Shown: positions 44,851-54,284 of the stretch, piece by piece
Position numbering within the stretch: position 1 is the stretch's first letter
Layout of the letters: each line of letters starts with the position of its first letter
Source of the DNA: CAUTUX01 sp963545485
Lineage (GTDB): Bacteria > Bacillota > Clostridia > Christensenellales > CAG-917
Assembly (NCBI GenBank): GCA_963545485.1
Contig: CAUUJG010000006.1
Location: 7,851-71,850, forward strand
Direction of reading: 5' to 3'
DNA length: 64,000 nucleotides
Program-made: the position numbers and the translations under genes
The notes under the pieces: model-generated
Database searches by the model: none
Told to the model about the DNA's origin: nothing
What the model saw: only the letters and a program-made list of their open reading frames with translations

Positions 44851-46877
44851 TTATTTTGATGCATATACTTCAAAATATTTATTTTTTACTTGAATTGGAA
44901 CAACCTTATACTTCCGTTTTACTGTCTCCAAACCTGTTGCCTTCAATTCACTTCTTATTGTCATTAACGCTTTTTCTCTTTTTATATTAAGTTTCTTGAC
45001 TGCAGAATGTTCAATTGAAAACTCAACACTCCTCTCTACAGCGTCAACATGTAAATCCTCCAATAGGTATGTTGCATACTTATTAGCTATGTTTAAATGA
45101 TAGTCAACATATTTCTCTTTTGCTTGTATGGCAAATCCATATATGTTTGTTATTAGAACTTTATTGATACCAGCATCCTTCATCGTCTTCCTTATTAGTA
45201 TCATATCTTCATTTGTTGCTATTGTTGGCAACTGAATAATTACATGATTGCTTTGATTGAGCTCTTTTAATTTTTGAATGTTTTTAGTGTTATAACTATT
45301 CAGTTTAATAACAGTATCTTTATTAAGTGTTGGAATATTCAAGTCTTCTGTATAGTTTATTACAGCTGCTTCTTTTATTTCTGTCTTTTCATTGCTTTCT
45401 TTCTTTACTAGTTTTTTCTTATATGCTTTAACCTTTTCATTTCTAAGGTCTTCCAATAAATTATTTCTTAATGAATTAATTTCTTCTAAGGATATTCTGG
45501 TCTCACTAATATGCTGTATCTTAATATCTTCAACTGTAAATTCCGTATCATATATATTGTATAGAACATTCTTGATATATCTGTCCTCTACTGCCGTATC
45601 TGCTTTTGATTTAACTCTTGTTCCAACCATATGATTATTGCTTTTAATGTGTAACTCAAAGTCACCATCCATTTTTACAAAATATGATATCTTTTGCTTC
45701 CCTAATGTCACTTTATTTAATTTTCTTGATATTAAGCTTACATCATTGCCTACTTTAACTTTAGTTTTACTGTATATGGTATAGATATTGCCATTCTGTT
45801 CAATATTGCCAACTCCAAGACTTGCAACTTCAGATGTTCCATCAAAAAATTTAAGTCCATCTCCCGTTTGTATTTTTTCTTTGGATTGGATTTGTATTTT
45901 GTATATGTTTATCCGATTAGACACACTAATTGCCTTGCCTATCCTCAATCCTTCGTGATTATTATTTTCTGCATATATGGTATTTGCATTTGGATTGTCC
46001 AAATAAAGCCTTTTGGTGTAATTCCCTCTGTTGTATGCTATTTTCAGTCTTCTTTCCTCGTCTTCAGTAAGTTTGCACTCTTTACCATTATTTATATCGT
46101 CTATAAGGCGTCTATATATCGAAACTGCCTCTTGGACATATTCTTGTCTTCTTAGCCGTCCTTCTATTTTAAATGACTTTATTCCAATATCCGTTAATTC
46201 TTTTAGACTATTTGCAAGACATATATCTTTTGTCGAAAGTAAATATGCTGTTTTATTTTCATTAGGATCGCAATAACGATATCTGCACAATTGTCTACAC
46301 TCGCCTCTATTTCCACTTTTCCCGTTATCGCAATACGACATATAACAGTTTCCAGAGAATCCTACACAAAGAGCTCCCTGTACAAAAAATTCCAAATCTA
46401 TATCAACATTTTTATTTATTTCAATTATGTCTTTTTTTGTTGTTTCTCTTGCAAGCACAATTCTTGATATGCCAAGCTGTTTAGCAATTTGTGCTCCTTC
46501 CAAATTATGAATACCCATTTGCGTTGATGCGTGTATTTCTATTTTACCCAAATCATATTCGTGAGTTAAAATATACAATACTCCGAAATCTTGAACTATA
46601 AAAGCATCTATGTCTGCCAATATTGCCGCATCTATTATTCCTTTTATTTTTGCAATTTCTTCATCTGACACAATTGTATTAAGTGTTAAATAGACCTTAA
46701 CATCTCTTTCGTGTGCTTTCTGTATTGTGTCCTTAATATTATCTTTTGAAAAATTCTGAGCTTTTTTCTAGCATTAAAATCATCCATGCCAAGATATATA
46801 GCATCTGCTCCAGATGCCAGTGCCGAATTCAATGACTCAATATTTCCTGCCGGTGCAAGAAGTTCTACTTTTGCCAT
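44851..46877 (-). pseudogene. U32-family peptidase interrupted by a -1 frameshift at A AAA AAG
   Basis: Frame 1 from ATG 46877 reads MAKVELLAPAGNIESLNSAL to NARKK, then ends. The remaining protein is in the -1 frame (46671 down to 44851) and contains the U32 signature EFFVQGALCVGFSGNCYMS and the cluster cysteines CDNGKSGNRGECRQLCRYRYC. Shifting one base back at AAAAAAG (46767-46761 on plus strand as CTTTTTT) rejoins them as KK-AQNFSKDNIKDTIQKAHERDVKVY, a perfect family continuation of about 675 residues. The zero frame is AGA AAA AAG, the exact phase of a dnaX-type slippery site. Causes possible: programmed frameshift, A6 slippage, mutation, or base-calling error. The start overlaps pflA by 13 bases. 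U32 proteins handle RNA modification or collagen; this group is unassigned. Confidence 0.85.
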
Positions 46878-47599
46878 TTTGAATTTACATATTGTTTTAA
46901 AGAACTTAAAACATCTTCATCAAGTGCCGAATAACCAGCTAAAGGGTTCTCGATACCTAGTTCTTCATATTTCACAAATCCCATGGTGTGGAATGCTAAC
47001 AAATCAATTGATTCTATGCACTTCTTTCCGTTTAACAACTTTAAGTATTCGTCCATTTTTTCTTTGGTATCATTTAATCCAGGGACAACAACTATTCTAA
47101 TCCATGTTCTTTTATTTGTTTTTTCAAGATAATCTAATGTATCAAGTGTTTTTTGCAGGCTTCCTTTTATATACTTCTTGTATTCTTCTTCTGTTGGAAA
47201 TTTAACATCAAGCATAACAAGGTCTGATTCATCTATCGCTTTTTTTACATCATCTGTTAAAGCCACATTCCCACATGTGTCCAAATCATATCCTATACCC
47301 GCTTCTTTCAACTTTTCATTTACTTGCGTAATATATTTGGCATATAAAAGAGGCTCTCCGCCTGTAAAGGTTATTCCGCCTCTATTTTTAAAATATTCTT
47401 TATATCTTACTACTTTTTTAAAAAGAACATCTGAAGGTACATAATTCTTAGGTTTTATGCACCATGTGTCCGGATTGTGACAATACACACATCTCAACGG
47501 ACAGCCATAAAAAAATACTGCAAACCGTACACCATCCCCATCCAAGGTAGCCATACTTTCATAGCTGTGAATGGGGGCAGTTAATATTTCACTATCCAT
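46865..47599 (-). CDS. pflA: Pyruvate formate-lyase activating enzyme
   Basis: A 244-residue radical-SAM activase. The cluster motif is FYGCPLRCVYCHNPDTW (CX3CX2C), followed by GGITFTGGEPLLY and DTCGNVA. It abstracts a hydrogen from the PflB glycine to make the catalytic radical. It lies 22 bases after pflB, with a 13-base overlap to the U32 gene downstream, so the three form one unit. Confidence 0.97.
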   Translation of the reverse strand: MDSEILTAPIHSYESMATLDGDGVRFAVFFYGCPLRCVYCHNPDTWCIKPKNYVPSDVLFKKVVRYKEYFKNRGGITFTGGEPLLYAKYITQVNEKLKEAGIGYDLDTCGNVALTDDVKKAIDESDLVMLDVKFPTEEEYKKYIKGSLQKTLDTLDYLEKTNKRTWIRIVVVPGLNDTKEKMDEYLKLLNGKKCIESIDLLAFHTMGFVKYEELGIENPLAGYSALDEDVLSSLKQYVNSKWQK

Positions 47600-47621
47600 T
47601 ACGGTCTTTAAATTAGTCCTC

Positions 47622-49844
47622 TTATAACTTTGAGTGGAATGTTCTTGAGATTACTTCTTCCTGCTGTTCCCTTGTTAATTTATTAAAGTTTACAGCGTAT
47701 CCACTTACTCTTATTGTTAAGCTTGGGTATTTCCCAGGATGTTCCATTGCATCAATCAATCTTTCTCTATTCAAGACATTTACATTGATGTGGTGAGCCT
47801 TCTTTTCAAAGTATCCATCCAATATGCTTACAAGGTTGTTTACACGACTCTTTTCATCTTTACCCAAAACATTAGGTGTAATTGAGAATGTATTTGAAAT
47901 TCCATCTTGACAGCAACAGTAGTTGAGCTTCGCAACTGAGTTCAAACTTGCCAATGCTCCTTCTGCATCTCTTCCATGCATTGGGTTAGCACCTGGAGCA
48001 AATGGTTGTCCTGCTCTTCTTCCGTCAGGTGTATTTCCTGTCTTCTTTCCATACATAACATTTGAAGTAATTGTGAGGATTGATAATGTATGTCTTGCTT
48101 TTCTATATGCTGGAGTCTTTTTCAATTCGTTGAAGAAGAATTCTACAAGCTCTGTCGCTATTGAATCAACTCTATCATCATCGTTACCATATTTAGGGAA
48201 TTCACCTTCTGTCTTAAAGTCAACGATAATTCCTCTCTCATCCTTTATAGGAGTTACTTTTGCATATTTAATTGCACTCAAGCTATCTGTTAAAACTGAC
48301 AAGCCTGATACACCAAATGCCATGAGTCTTTCTACCTTTGTATCATGTAATGACATCATCAATCTTTCATAAGCATATTTATCATGCATATAGTGAATGA
48401 TGTTCAGTGTGTTTACATATAGTTTTGCCATCCATGAAGCATATTCTTTAAATGACTTGATAACTGTATCGTAATCGAGAACTTCTTCTGCATATACCTT
48501 TCCTTTTGGTCCGATCTGCTCTGCATAGATTTCATCTTTACCACCGTTTAATGCCATCAAAAGAACTTTTGTGAGGTTACATCTTGCTCCAAAATACTGC
48601 ATCTGCTTACCAATCTGCATTGCAGATACACAACATGCAATACCGTAGTCATCTCCATACATAGGTCTCATAACATCATCATTCTCATATTGTATTGAGT
48701 CTGTATCAATAGAAACTTTTGCACAAAAATCTTTAAATCCTTGTGGCAATTTTTCTGACCAAAGAATCGTAATATTTGGTTCTGCACTTGGTCCAAGGTT
48801 ATATAGTGTATTTAACATTCTGAAGTTTGTCTTTGTTACCATTGACTTTCCTTCAACAGTTAGACCACCTTCTGAGCTTGTTACCCATGTTGGATCTCCT
48901 GCAAATATTTCATTATATTCTGGTGTTCTCAAGTGTCTTACGAGTCTTAATTTAATTACTAGATCATCTATTATTTCTTGAGCTTCATCTTCTGTAAGGC
49001 TTCCTTCAGCCAAATCTCTTTCGGCATATATATCAAGGAATGTTGTAATTCTTCCGATACTGTTTGCGGCACCATTCTGTTCCTTTACTGCTCCGAGATA
49101 TCCAAAGTACAACCATTGTACTGCTTCTCTGAAGTTCTGTGCTGGCTTTGTGATATCACATCCATACTGACTTGCAAGAACAATAAGTTTTTTCATAAAC
49201 TCAATTTGTTTGCTGATATCTTCCAATAATTGGATGTTTTCAGCTGTCATTGTTTTATTGCCAATCTTTGCCTTATCTTTTTTCTTTTCTTCTATTAAGA
49301 AATCCATACCATATAATGCAACTCTTCTGTAGTCACCTATGATACGTCCTCTTGCATATGCATCTGGTAACCCCGTGATTAATCCACAATGTCTTGCCTT
49401 TCTCATTAAATCTGTATATACACGGAACACACCATCATTATGTGTTGTTCTATACTTAAAAGCTTCTCTAATCTTGTCTGACATCTCATAACCATATGCA
49501 CGACAAGCCTGTTCACACATTCTCTTTCCTGCAAATGGATTGATAGCTCTCTTTAAAGGAGCATCTGTCTGCAATCCTTTAATAATCTCTCTCTCTCTAT
49601 CTACATAACCTGGTTGATATTCATCAATAGATGTTATGTTCTCAGTATCAATATCATATACACCCTTCTCATTCTCAATGCTCAACAGTTTGTTAACATG
49701 CTCCATTACCTTCTTTGTTCTCTCTGTTGCTGGTCTCAAGAATGATGCATCACCATCATATGGTGTGTAGTTCTTCTTAATAAAATCACTTACATTGATT
49801 TCATTGCACCAATAACCTGTTTTAAATTTTCTCCATGCTTCCAT
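47622..49844 (-). CDS. pflB: Formate C-acetyltransferase (pyruvate formate-lyase)
   Basis: A 740-residue glycyl-radical enzyme that converts pyruvate and CoA to acetyl-CoA and formate under anaerobiosis. The active-site pair is GIACCVSAMQIGKQMQ, and the glycyl radical loop is TIRVSGYAVNF near the C-terminus. Length is standard. GGAGG lies before the start. A strong minus-strand promoter candidate and phased T-tracts lie upstream. Confidence 0.98.
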   Translation of the reverse strand: MEAWRKFKTGYWCNEINVSDFIKKNYTPYDGDASFLRPATERTKKVMEHVNKLLSIENEKGVYDIDTENITSIDEYQPGYVDREREIIKGLQTDAPLKRAINPFAGKRMCEQACRAYGYEMSDKIREAFKYRTTHNDGVFRVYTDLMRKARHCGLITGLPDAYARGRIIGDYRRVALYGMDFLIEEKKKDKAKIGNKTMTAENIQLLEDISKQIEFMKKLIVLASQYGCDITKPAQNFREAVQWLYFGYLGAVKEQNGAANSIGRITTFLDIYAERDLAEGSLTEDEAQEIIDDLVIKLRLVRHLRTPEYNEIFAGDPTWVTSSEGGLTVEGKSMVTKTNFRMLNTLYNLGPSAEPNITILWSEKLPQGFKDFCAKVSIDTDSIQYENDDVMRPMYGDDYGIACCVSAMQIGKQMQYFGARCNLTKVLLMALNGGKDEIYAEQIGPKGKVYAEEVLDYDTVIKSFKEYASWMAKLYVNTLNIIHYMHDKYAYERLMMSLHDTKVERLMAFGVSGLSVLTDSLSAIKYAKVTPIKDERGIIVDFKTEGEFPKYGNDDDRVDSIATELVEFFFNELKKTPAYRKARHTLSILTITSNVMYGKKTGNTPDGRRAGQPFAPGANPMHGRDAEGALASLNSVAKLNYCCCQDGISNTFSITPNVLGKDEKSRVNNLVSILDGYFEKKAHHINVNVLNRERLIDAMEHPGKYPSLTIRVSGYAVNFNKLTREQQEEVISRTFHSKL

Positions 49845-49878
49845 TTCTGAAATTCCTCCATGTGTTTTTTACAACCTA

Positions 49879-49907
49879 ATATTATGCCTATAACACTCAA
49901 AAAACAA
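49879..49907 (-). promoter_or_regulatory. Candidate sigma-A promoter of pflB
   Basis: On the minus strand TTGTTT (49907-49902), a 17-bp spacer and TAATAT (49884-49879), about 35 bases before the pflB start. The T-tract array begins directly upstream. Confidence 0.45.
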
Positions 49908-49908
49908 G

Positions 49909-50077
49909 TTTTTTTATCATTTTTTGTCAAAATTTAAAATTTTTTGTGTTTTTTTAAAGATTTTTTAACAATTTTTTGCAAATTTTATAAAATTTTTATC
50001 GATTTTTATTCAATTTTTGTTAATTTTTTTACGATTTTTGTTTGATTTGTTAAAATTTTGCCGTTTTTCAGCATTTT
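49909..50077. other. Sixteen phased T-tracts in the pflB-nrdD spacer (probable curved DNA)
   Basis: T-runs of 3-7 bases are centred near 49922, 49934, 49942, 49952, 49963, 49974, 49984, 49995, 50005, 50016, 50027, 50037, 50047, 50057, 50066 and 50075. That is 15 intervals averaging about 10.2 bases, matching the DNA helical repeat, with no gaps. Such an array predicts strong intrinsic curvature. It covers most of the 382-base gene-free region between pflB and nrdD; the rest holds NrdR boxes and the nrdD promoter. Confidence 0.8.
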
Positions 50078-50113
50078 GAAATTACAACTAACTTTTCACA
50101 ATTTTGCACAAAA

Positions 50114-50161
50114 CTACTATATATTGTGGTTTTGCTGCTGAAAAACCACAATAAGTTGTGT
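50114..50161 (+). promoter_or_regulatory. Two NrdR boxes upstream of nrdD
   Basis: 50114-50129 (CTACTATATATTGTGG) and 50146-50161 (CCACAATAAGTTGTGT) each match 13 of 16 positions of ACACWATATATTGTGT. Their centres are 32 bases apart, three helical turns, as in known NrdR regulons. They lie just upstream of the -35 box, so NrdR with dATP should repress here. Confidence 0.85.
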
Positions 50162-50169
50162 TTTTGCTG

Positions 50170-50198
50170 TTGACATAGCTTTTTGACGAGCCTATAAT
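50170..50198 (+). promoter_or_regulatory. Consensus sigma-A promoter of nrdD
   Basis: TTGACA (50170-50175), a 17-bp spacer and TATAAT (50193-50198). The ATG at 50197 lies inside the -10 box, so it cannot be the start of translation. Confidence 0.88.
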
Positions 50199-50226
50199 GA
50201 AAAAACAATCAAATCGGAGGTGTTTT

Positions 50227-52599
50227 ATGATAAATGTTAAAAAGAGAGATGGGAACATAGTTTCGTTTGAATTAAGTAAGATTAAACTTGCTATTGAAAA
50301 GGCTTTTAAGGCTGTTGGTGTCGATTACAACCAGGAGATTTTAGATACCCTTGCTTTGAAGGTTTCAGCTGATTTTAATCATAAGATCAAGAATGACATT
50401 ATCGGCGTTGAAGAAATACAAGACTCAGTTGAAGTTGTACTTATACAAAGTGGTTTTGTAGAGGCTGCAAAATCATACATCTTATATAGAAAGCAAAGAG
50501 AAAAAGTTAGAAATGTTGACTCAACAATGATCGATTACAAAAACACTGTTGATAGTTATTTAAATGTTGCTGACTGGCGTGTTAAAGAAAACTCAACAGT
50601 TACTTATTCTGTCGGCGGTTTGATTCTTTCAAACTCTGGTGCTATAACAGCAAACTATTGGTTATCTGAAATATATGATAAAGAAACTGCCGATGCTCAC
50701 AGAAATGCAGATATACATATTCATGACTTAAGCATGCTTACAGGATACTGTGCTGGATGGTCATTAAAACAATTAATACAGCAAGGTCTCGGTGGTATAC
50801 CTGGAAAAATCACTTCTGCTCCTGCCTCACATTTGTCAACTTTATGTAACCAGATGGTTAACTTCCTTGGCATTATGCAAAATGAATGGGCTGGTGCTCA
50901 AGCATTCTCTTCTTTTGATACATATTTAGCCCCCTTTGTTAAAAAAGATAATTTAGACTACAAACAAGTTAAACAGTGTTTGCAATCATTTATATATGGT
51001 GTAAATACTCCTTCTCGTTGGGGGACACAGGCACCATTCACAAATATCACTCTTGACTGGACTGTACCTAATGATTTAGCTGAACTCAATGCTATTGTTG
51101 GTGGGAAAGAACAAGACTTCAGATATAAAGATTGTAAAAAAGAAATGGATATGATTAATAAAGCATTTATTGAAATAATGATTGAAGGAGATGCTAATGG
51201 AAGAGGATTCCAATATCCTATCCCAACATATTCTATCACTTCCAATTTTGACTGGGGTGAAACTGAAAATAACAGACTCTTGTTTGAAATGACTGCAAAA
51301 TACGGCACCCCATACTTCAGCAACTATGTAAACAGTGATATGGAACCAAGTGATGTAAGAAGTATGTGCTGTCGTTTAAGACTTGATTTAAGAGAACTTA
51401 GAAAAAAATCTGGTGGATTCTTTGGTAGCGGTGAATCAACAGGATCCGTGGGTGTTGTAACTATTAATATGCCTAGAATTGCATATTTGTCTAAAAATGA
51501 AAATGAATTCTTTGAAAGACTTACAAACTTAATGGACATCTCAGCCAGATCATTAAAAGTAAAGAGAAATGTTGTTACAAGACTTCTTGAATTTGGTTTA
51601 TATCCATACACAAAACATTATCTTGGAACATTCAATAACCACTTCTCTACAATCGGTTTAGTTGGTATGAATGAAGCTTGTTTAAATGCAAAATGGTTAA
51701 AGAAAGATCTAACAAACAAAGAAGCCCAAGAGTTTACAAAGAAGACTTTGAACTTTATGCGAAATAAATTGTCAGATTATCAAGAACAATATGGTGACTT
51801 ATATAATCTAGAAGCTACACCTGCCGAATCAACATCATATAGACTTGCAAAACATGATAAGGTTAAATTCCCTAAAATTATCACAGCCTCCGAAGGTAAA
51901 GGTAAGAATGCAACACCTTACTATACAAACAGTTCACATCTTCCTGTTGGCTTCACTGATGATATATTTAAAGCACTTGAAATACAGGACGAATTACAAA
52001 CCTTATATACATCAGGAACAGTATTCCATGCATTCTTAGGTCAAAAATTGGATAATTGGAAAACAGCTGCTAATTTAGTACGAAAAATTGCTGAAAACTT
52101 CAAATTACCATACTACACATTATCTCCTACATATTCCGTATGTGCTGAGCATGGATACCTCGAGGGTGAACATGAAAGATGTCCACACTGTAATGCTCCA
52201 GCAGAAGTATATAGCCGTATCACCGGATATTATAGACCTGTACAGAACTGGAATAATGGTAAACTTGAAGAATTTGATGAGAGAAAAGAATATATTATTG
52301 AAACTTCTCAGTTACACACTCATGCTCATGCAAACTGTGGCTGTGAACAGACAAACACACCAAAGCTAGAAAAAATTACACTTTTCTCCACCCCTACATG
52401 TCCTAACTGCAAACTTGCAAAAGGTATGTTGGATAAAGCAAAAGTAAAATATCTTGATGTAGATGCTATCCAAAATAAAGATTTATCAAATGCATTCTCA
52501 ATAAAGAAGGCACCAACTCTTCTTGTCCCAAATGAAACCGGCTTTGATGTGTATGACAATGCGAGTGCTATCAGAGAATATATAGGTTCATTGAAGTAA
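50227..52599 (+). CDS. nrdD: Anaerobic ribonucleoside-triphosphate reductase with fused glutaredoxin-like domain
   Basis: A 790-residue class III reductase that makes dNTPs without oxygen. The start is ATG 50227, with GGAGG six bases before it; the frame's earlier ATG 50197 lies in the promoter. An ATP-cone (residues 1-95) begins VKKRDGNIVSFELSKIKLAI. The zinc-site region is CAEHGYLEGEHERCPHC and the glycyl radical site RITGYYRPVQNWNNGK. The last about 75 residues form a thioredoxin/glutaredoxin-like domain with TPTCPNCKLAKGML. NrdG follows two genes downstream, with a flavin reductase between. The fused redoxin suggests reductant is a redoxin, not formate. Confidence 0.93.
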   Translation: MINVKKRDGNIVSFELSKIKLAIEKAFKAVGVDYNQEILDTLALKVSADFNHKIKNDIIGVEEIQDSVEVVLIQSGFVEAAKSYILYRKQREKVRNVDSTMIDYKNTVDSYLNVADWRVKENSTVTYSVGGLILSNSGAITANYWLSEIYDKETADAHRNADIHIHDLSMLTGYCAGWSLKQLIQQGLGGIPGKITSAPASHLSTLCNQMVNFLGIMQNEWAGAQAFSSFDTYLAPFVKKDNLDYKQVKQCLQSFIYGVNTPSRWGTQAPFTNITLDWTVPNDLAELNAIVGGKEQDFRYKDCKKEMDMINKAFIEIMIEGDANGRGFQYPIPTYSITSNFDWGETENNRLLFEMTAKYGTPYFSNYVNSDMEPSDVRSMCCRLRLDLRELRKKSGGFFGSGESTGSVGVVTINMPRIAYLSKNENEFFERLTNLMDISARSLKVKRNVVTRLLEFGLYPYTKHYLGTFNNHFSTIGLVGMNEACLNAKWLKKDLTNKEAQEFTKKTLNFMRNKLSDYQEQYGDLYNLEATPAESTSYRLAKHDKVKFPKIITASEGKGKNATPYYTNSSHLPVGFTDDIFKALEIQDELQTLYTSGTVFHAFLGQKLDNWKTAANLVRKIAENFKLPYYTLSPTYSVCAEHGYLEGEHERCPHCNAPAEVYSRITGYYRPVQNWNNGKLEEFDERKEYIIETSQLHTHAHANCGCEQTNTPKLEKITLFSTPTCPNCKLAKGMLDKAKVKYLDVDAIQNKDLSNAFSIKKAPTLLVPNETGFDVYDNASAIREYIGSLK

Positions 52600-52600
52600 T

Positions 52601-53509
52601 ATGACATATGATATTTTAATTATCGGAGCCGGTCCCGCCGGAATGAATGCTGCATTAAATGCAGTGCGTGCGGGTCGCTCCGTTATCGTTATTGAAAAAG
52701 AAACTATAGGCGGTCAAATTTCATTTGCTCCAAAGGTAGAAAATTTCCCTACCGTATTTTCGTCTCCCGGTGCTGACATTATGAACTCCCTATATGAGCA
52801 GATTTCACAATGGGATATTGAAGTCGCTCTTGAAGAAGTGATTGATATTAAAAAAATGGGTTCCTACTTCATTATTAAAACAGACATGGACGAATATACT
52901 GCTAAAGCCATTATTATTGCCTCTGGGGTAAAACACAAAACTTTAGATATATCTCTTGAACAAGATTTAATCGGCAATGGCGTTTCATACTGTGCTTTAT
53001 GTGATGGTCAATTCTATGAAAATAAAGATGTAGCTGTTATTGGAGATGGAAATACTGCTCTACAATATTCTATGCTGCTTGCGACATATTGCAAGAGTGT
53101 AACAATCTGCACACTGTTTGATAAGTTTTTCGGCGATAAGACTCTAGTAGATAGACTCACAACCAAAGACAATATTATCGTCAAGCACAATTTAAAACTT
53201 ACAACTCTAATTGGTGAAAAAGAATTAGAGGCATTGGAATTTATTGATAAGACTAATAAGAAAATAACTCTACCTATATCTGCCGTCTTCGTATGTATCG
53301 GACAAGTCCCAAATAACAGCATATTTAAAGACCTTGTTAAGTTAGATAAAAATGGTTACATCATAGCAAATGAAAATGGTGAAACTTCCACCAGTGGAGT
53401 TTTTGCTGCCGGAGACTGCCGAACGAAATCATTCAGACAAATGATCGGTGCTCTGAGTGATGGAGCAAACGCATCGTTCAGTGCCTGCAAATATTTGGAA
53501 ACTCTATGA
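52601..53509 (+). CDS. Thioredoxin-reductase-like flavoprotein
   Basis: A 302-residue enzyme with FAD loop GAGPAGMNAALNAVRAGR, redox pair CALC (YCALCDGQFY), NADPH-binding GDGNTALQYSML and terminal FAD motif GVFAAGDCRTKSFRQM. It starts two bases after nrdD and overlaps nrdG by four, so it is co-translated. It probably reduces the redoxin domain fused to NrdD, rather than being a general thioredoxin reductase; that is inference from operon context. Confidence 0.9.
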   Translation: MTYDILIIGAGPAGMNAALNAVRAGRSVIVIEKETIGGQISFAPKVENFPTVFSSPGADIMNSLYEQISQWDIEVALEEVIDIKKMGSYFIIKTDMDEYTAKAIIIASGVKHKTLDISLEQDLIGNGVSYCALCDGQFYENKDVAVIGDGNTALQYSMLLATYCKSVTICTLFDKFFGDKTLVDRLTTKDNIIVKHNLKLTTLIGEKELEALEFIDKTNKKITLPISAVFVCIGQVPNNSIFKDLVKLDKNGYIIANENGETSTSGVFAAGDCRTKSFRQMIGALSDGANASFSACKYLETL

Positions 53510-54198
53510 TTCAAATTGCCGGCATCGAGCACATGTCAATGGTCGATTATGACGACAAAATTGCATGTACCATCTTCACGCATGGGTGTAATTTTCGTTG
53601 TCCTTTTTGTCAAAATAGTGCTCTTGTTTTATCAAATTCAATCCAATTACTTGATGCTAATAAAATATTAGAACAACTAGAAAAACGAAAAGGGCTGTTA
53701 GATGCTGTGTGTATATCTGGTGGTGAAGCAACTTTACAACAAGATTTAATTCCATTCATCAAAAAAATAAGATCACTCGGATTTTTAGTAAAAATAGATA
53801 GCAACGGATACAATCCTTCAATGTTAAAATATTTAGTTGAACATAAATTGGTCGACTACATTGCAATGGATGTTAAAGGAAGTGCTAATATTTATGCTGA
53901 CATATGTGGTTTAAAACAAATAAATATAGTCAAAATAAAAGAATCTATAGCCATTATAATGAATTCCAAAATTAGCTATGAATTCCGCACAACTTTAATA
54001 GAAGAATTTCATACTCCAGATGTAATGAAAAATTTACTTTCATTAATTAAAGGTGCTGAAAAATATGCTCTACAAAAATATAAAGACAGCCCCGGATGCA
54101 TTCAGCACGGATTTCATCCAATCCCCAAAGAAACTGCTTTATTATATAAACAACTTGCTGAAAAAACAGTTAAACAAGTTGTCATACGTGGATATTAA
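53506..54198 (+). CDS. nrdG: Anaerobic ribonucleotide reductase activating protein
   Basis: A 230-residue radical-SAM enzyme. The cluster motif is GCNFRCPFCQNS, followed by CISGGEATLQQDL. It creates the NrdD glycyl radical. Its ATG overlaps the flavoprotein stop by four bases. Some related clostridial activases of this length belong to the PFL-activase group rather than the shorter E. coli NrdG, so the name rests on operon context. Confidence 0.88.
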   Translation: MIQIAGIEHMSMVDYDDKIACTIFTHGCNFRCPFCQNSALVLSNSIQLLDANKILEQLEKRKGLLDAVCISGGEATLQQDLIPFIKKIRSLGFLVKIDSNGYNPSMLKYLVEHKLVDYIAMDVKGSANIYADICGLKQINIVKIKESIAIIMNSKISYEFRTTLIEEFHTPDVMKNLLSLIKGAEKYALQKYKDSPGCIQHGFHPIPKETALLYKQLAEKTVKQVVIRGY

Positions 54199-54284
54199 AA
54201 TCTGCATTAACCGCTTAATAAAAAATGCAGCACTCTCATTAATTTAAGTACTGCATAAACCATTATAACTATTTTATATATAAA

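Noticed and set aside
44833..44861. CATCAAAA/TTTTGATG inverted repeat at the U32 gene end
   Set aside because: No U-run follows on the minus strand and the loop is long, so a terminator call is not supported.
50197..50226. Earlier in-frame ATG for nrdD (MKKQSNRRCF...)
   Set aside because: It lies within the TATAAT box; transcription begins downstream and GGAGG supports ATG 50227.
54199..54260. Possible terminator after nrdG (CTGCATT...AATGCAG)
   Set aside because: Long loop and no U-run; alternative pairings among three TGCA-containing blocks make it ambiguous.
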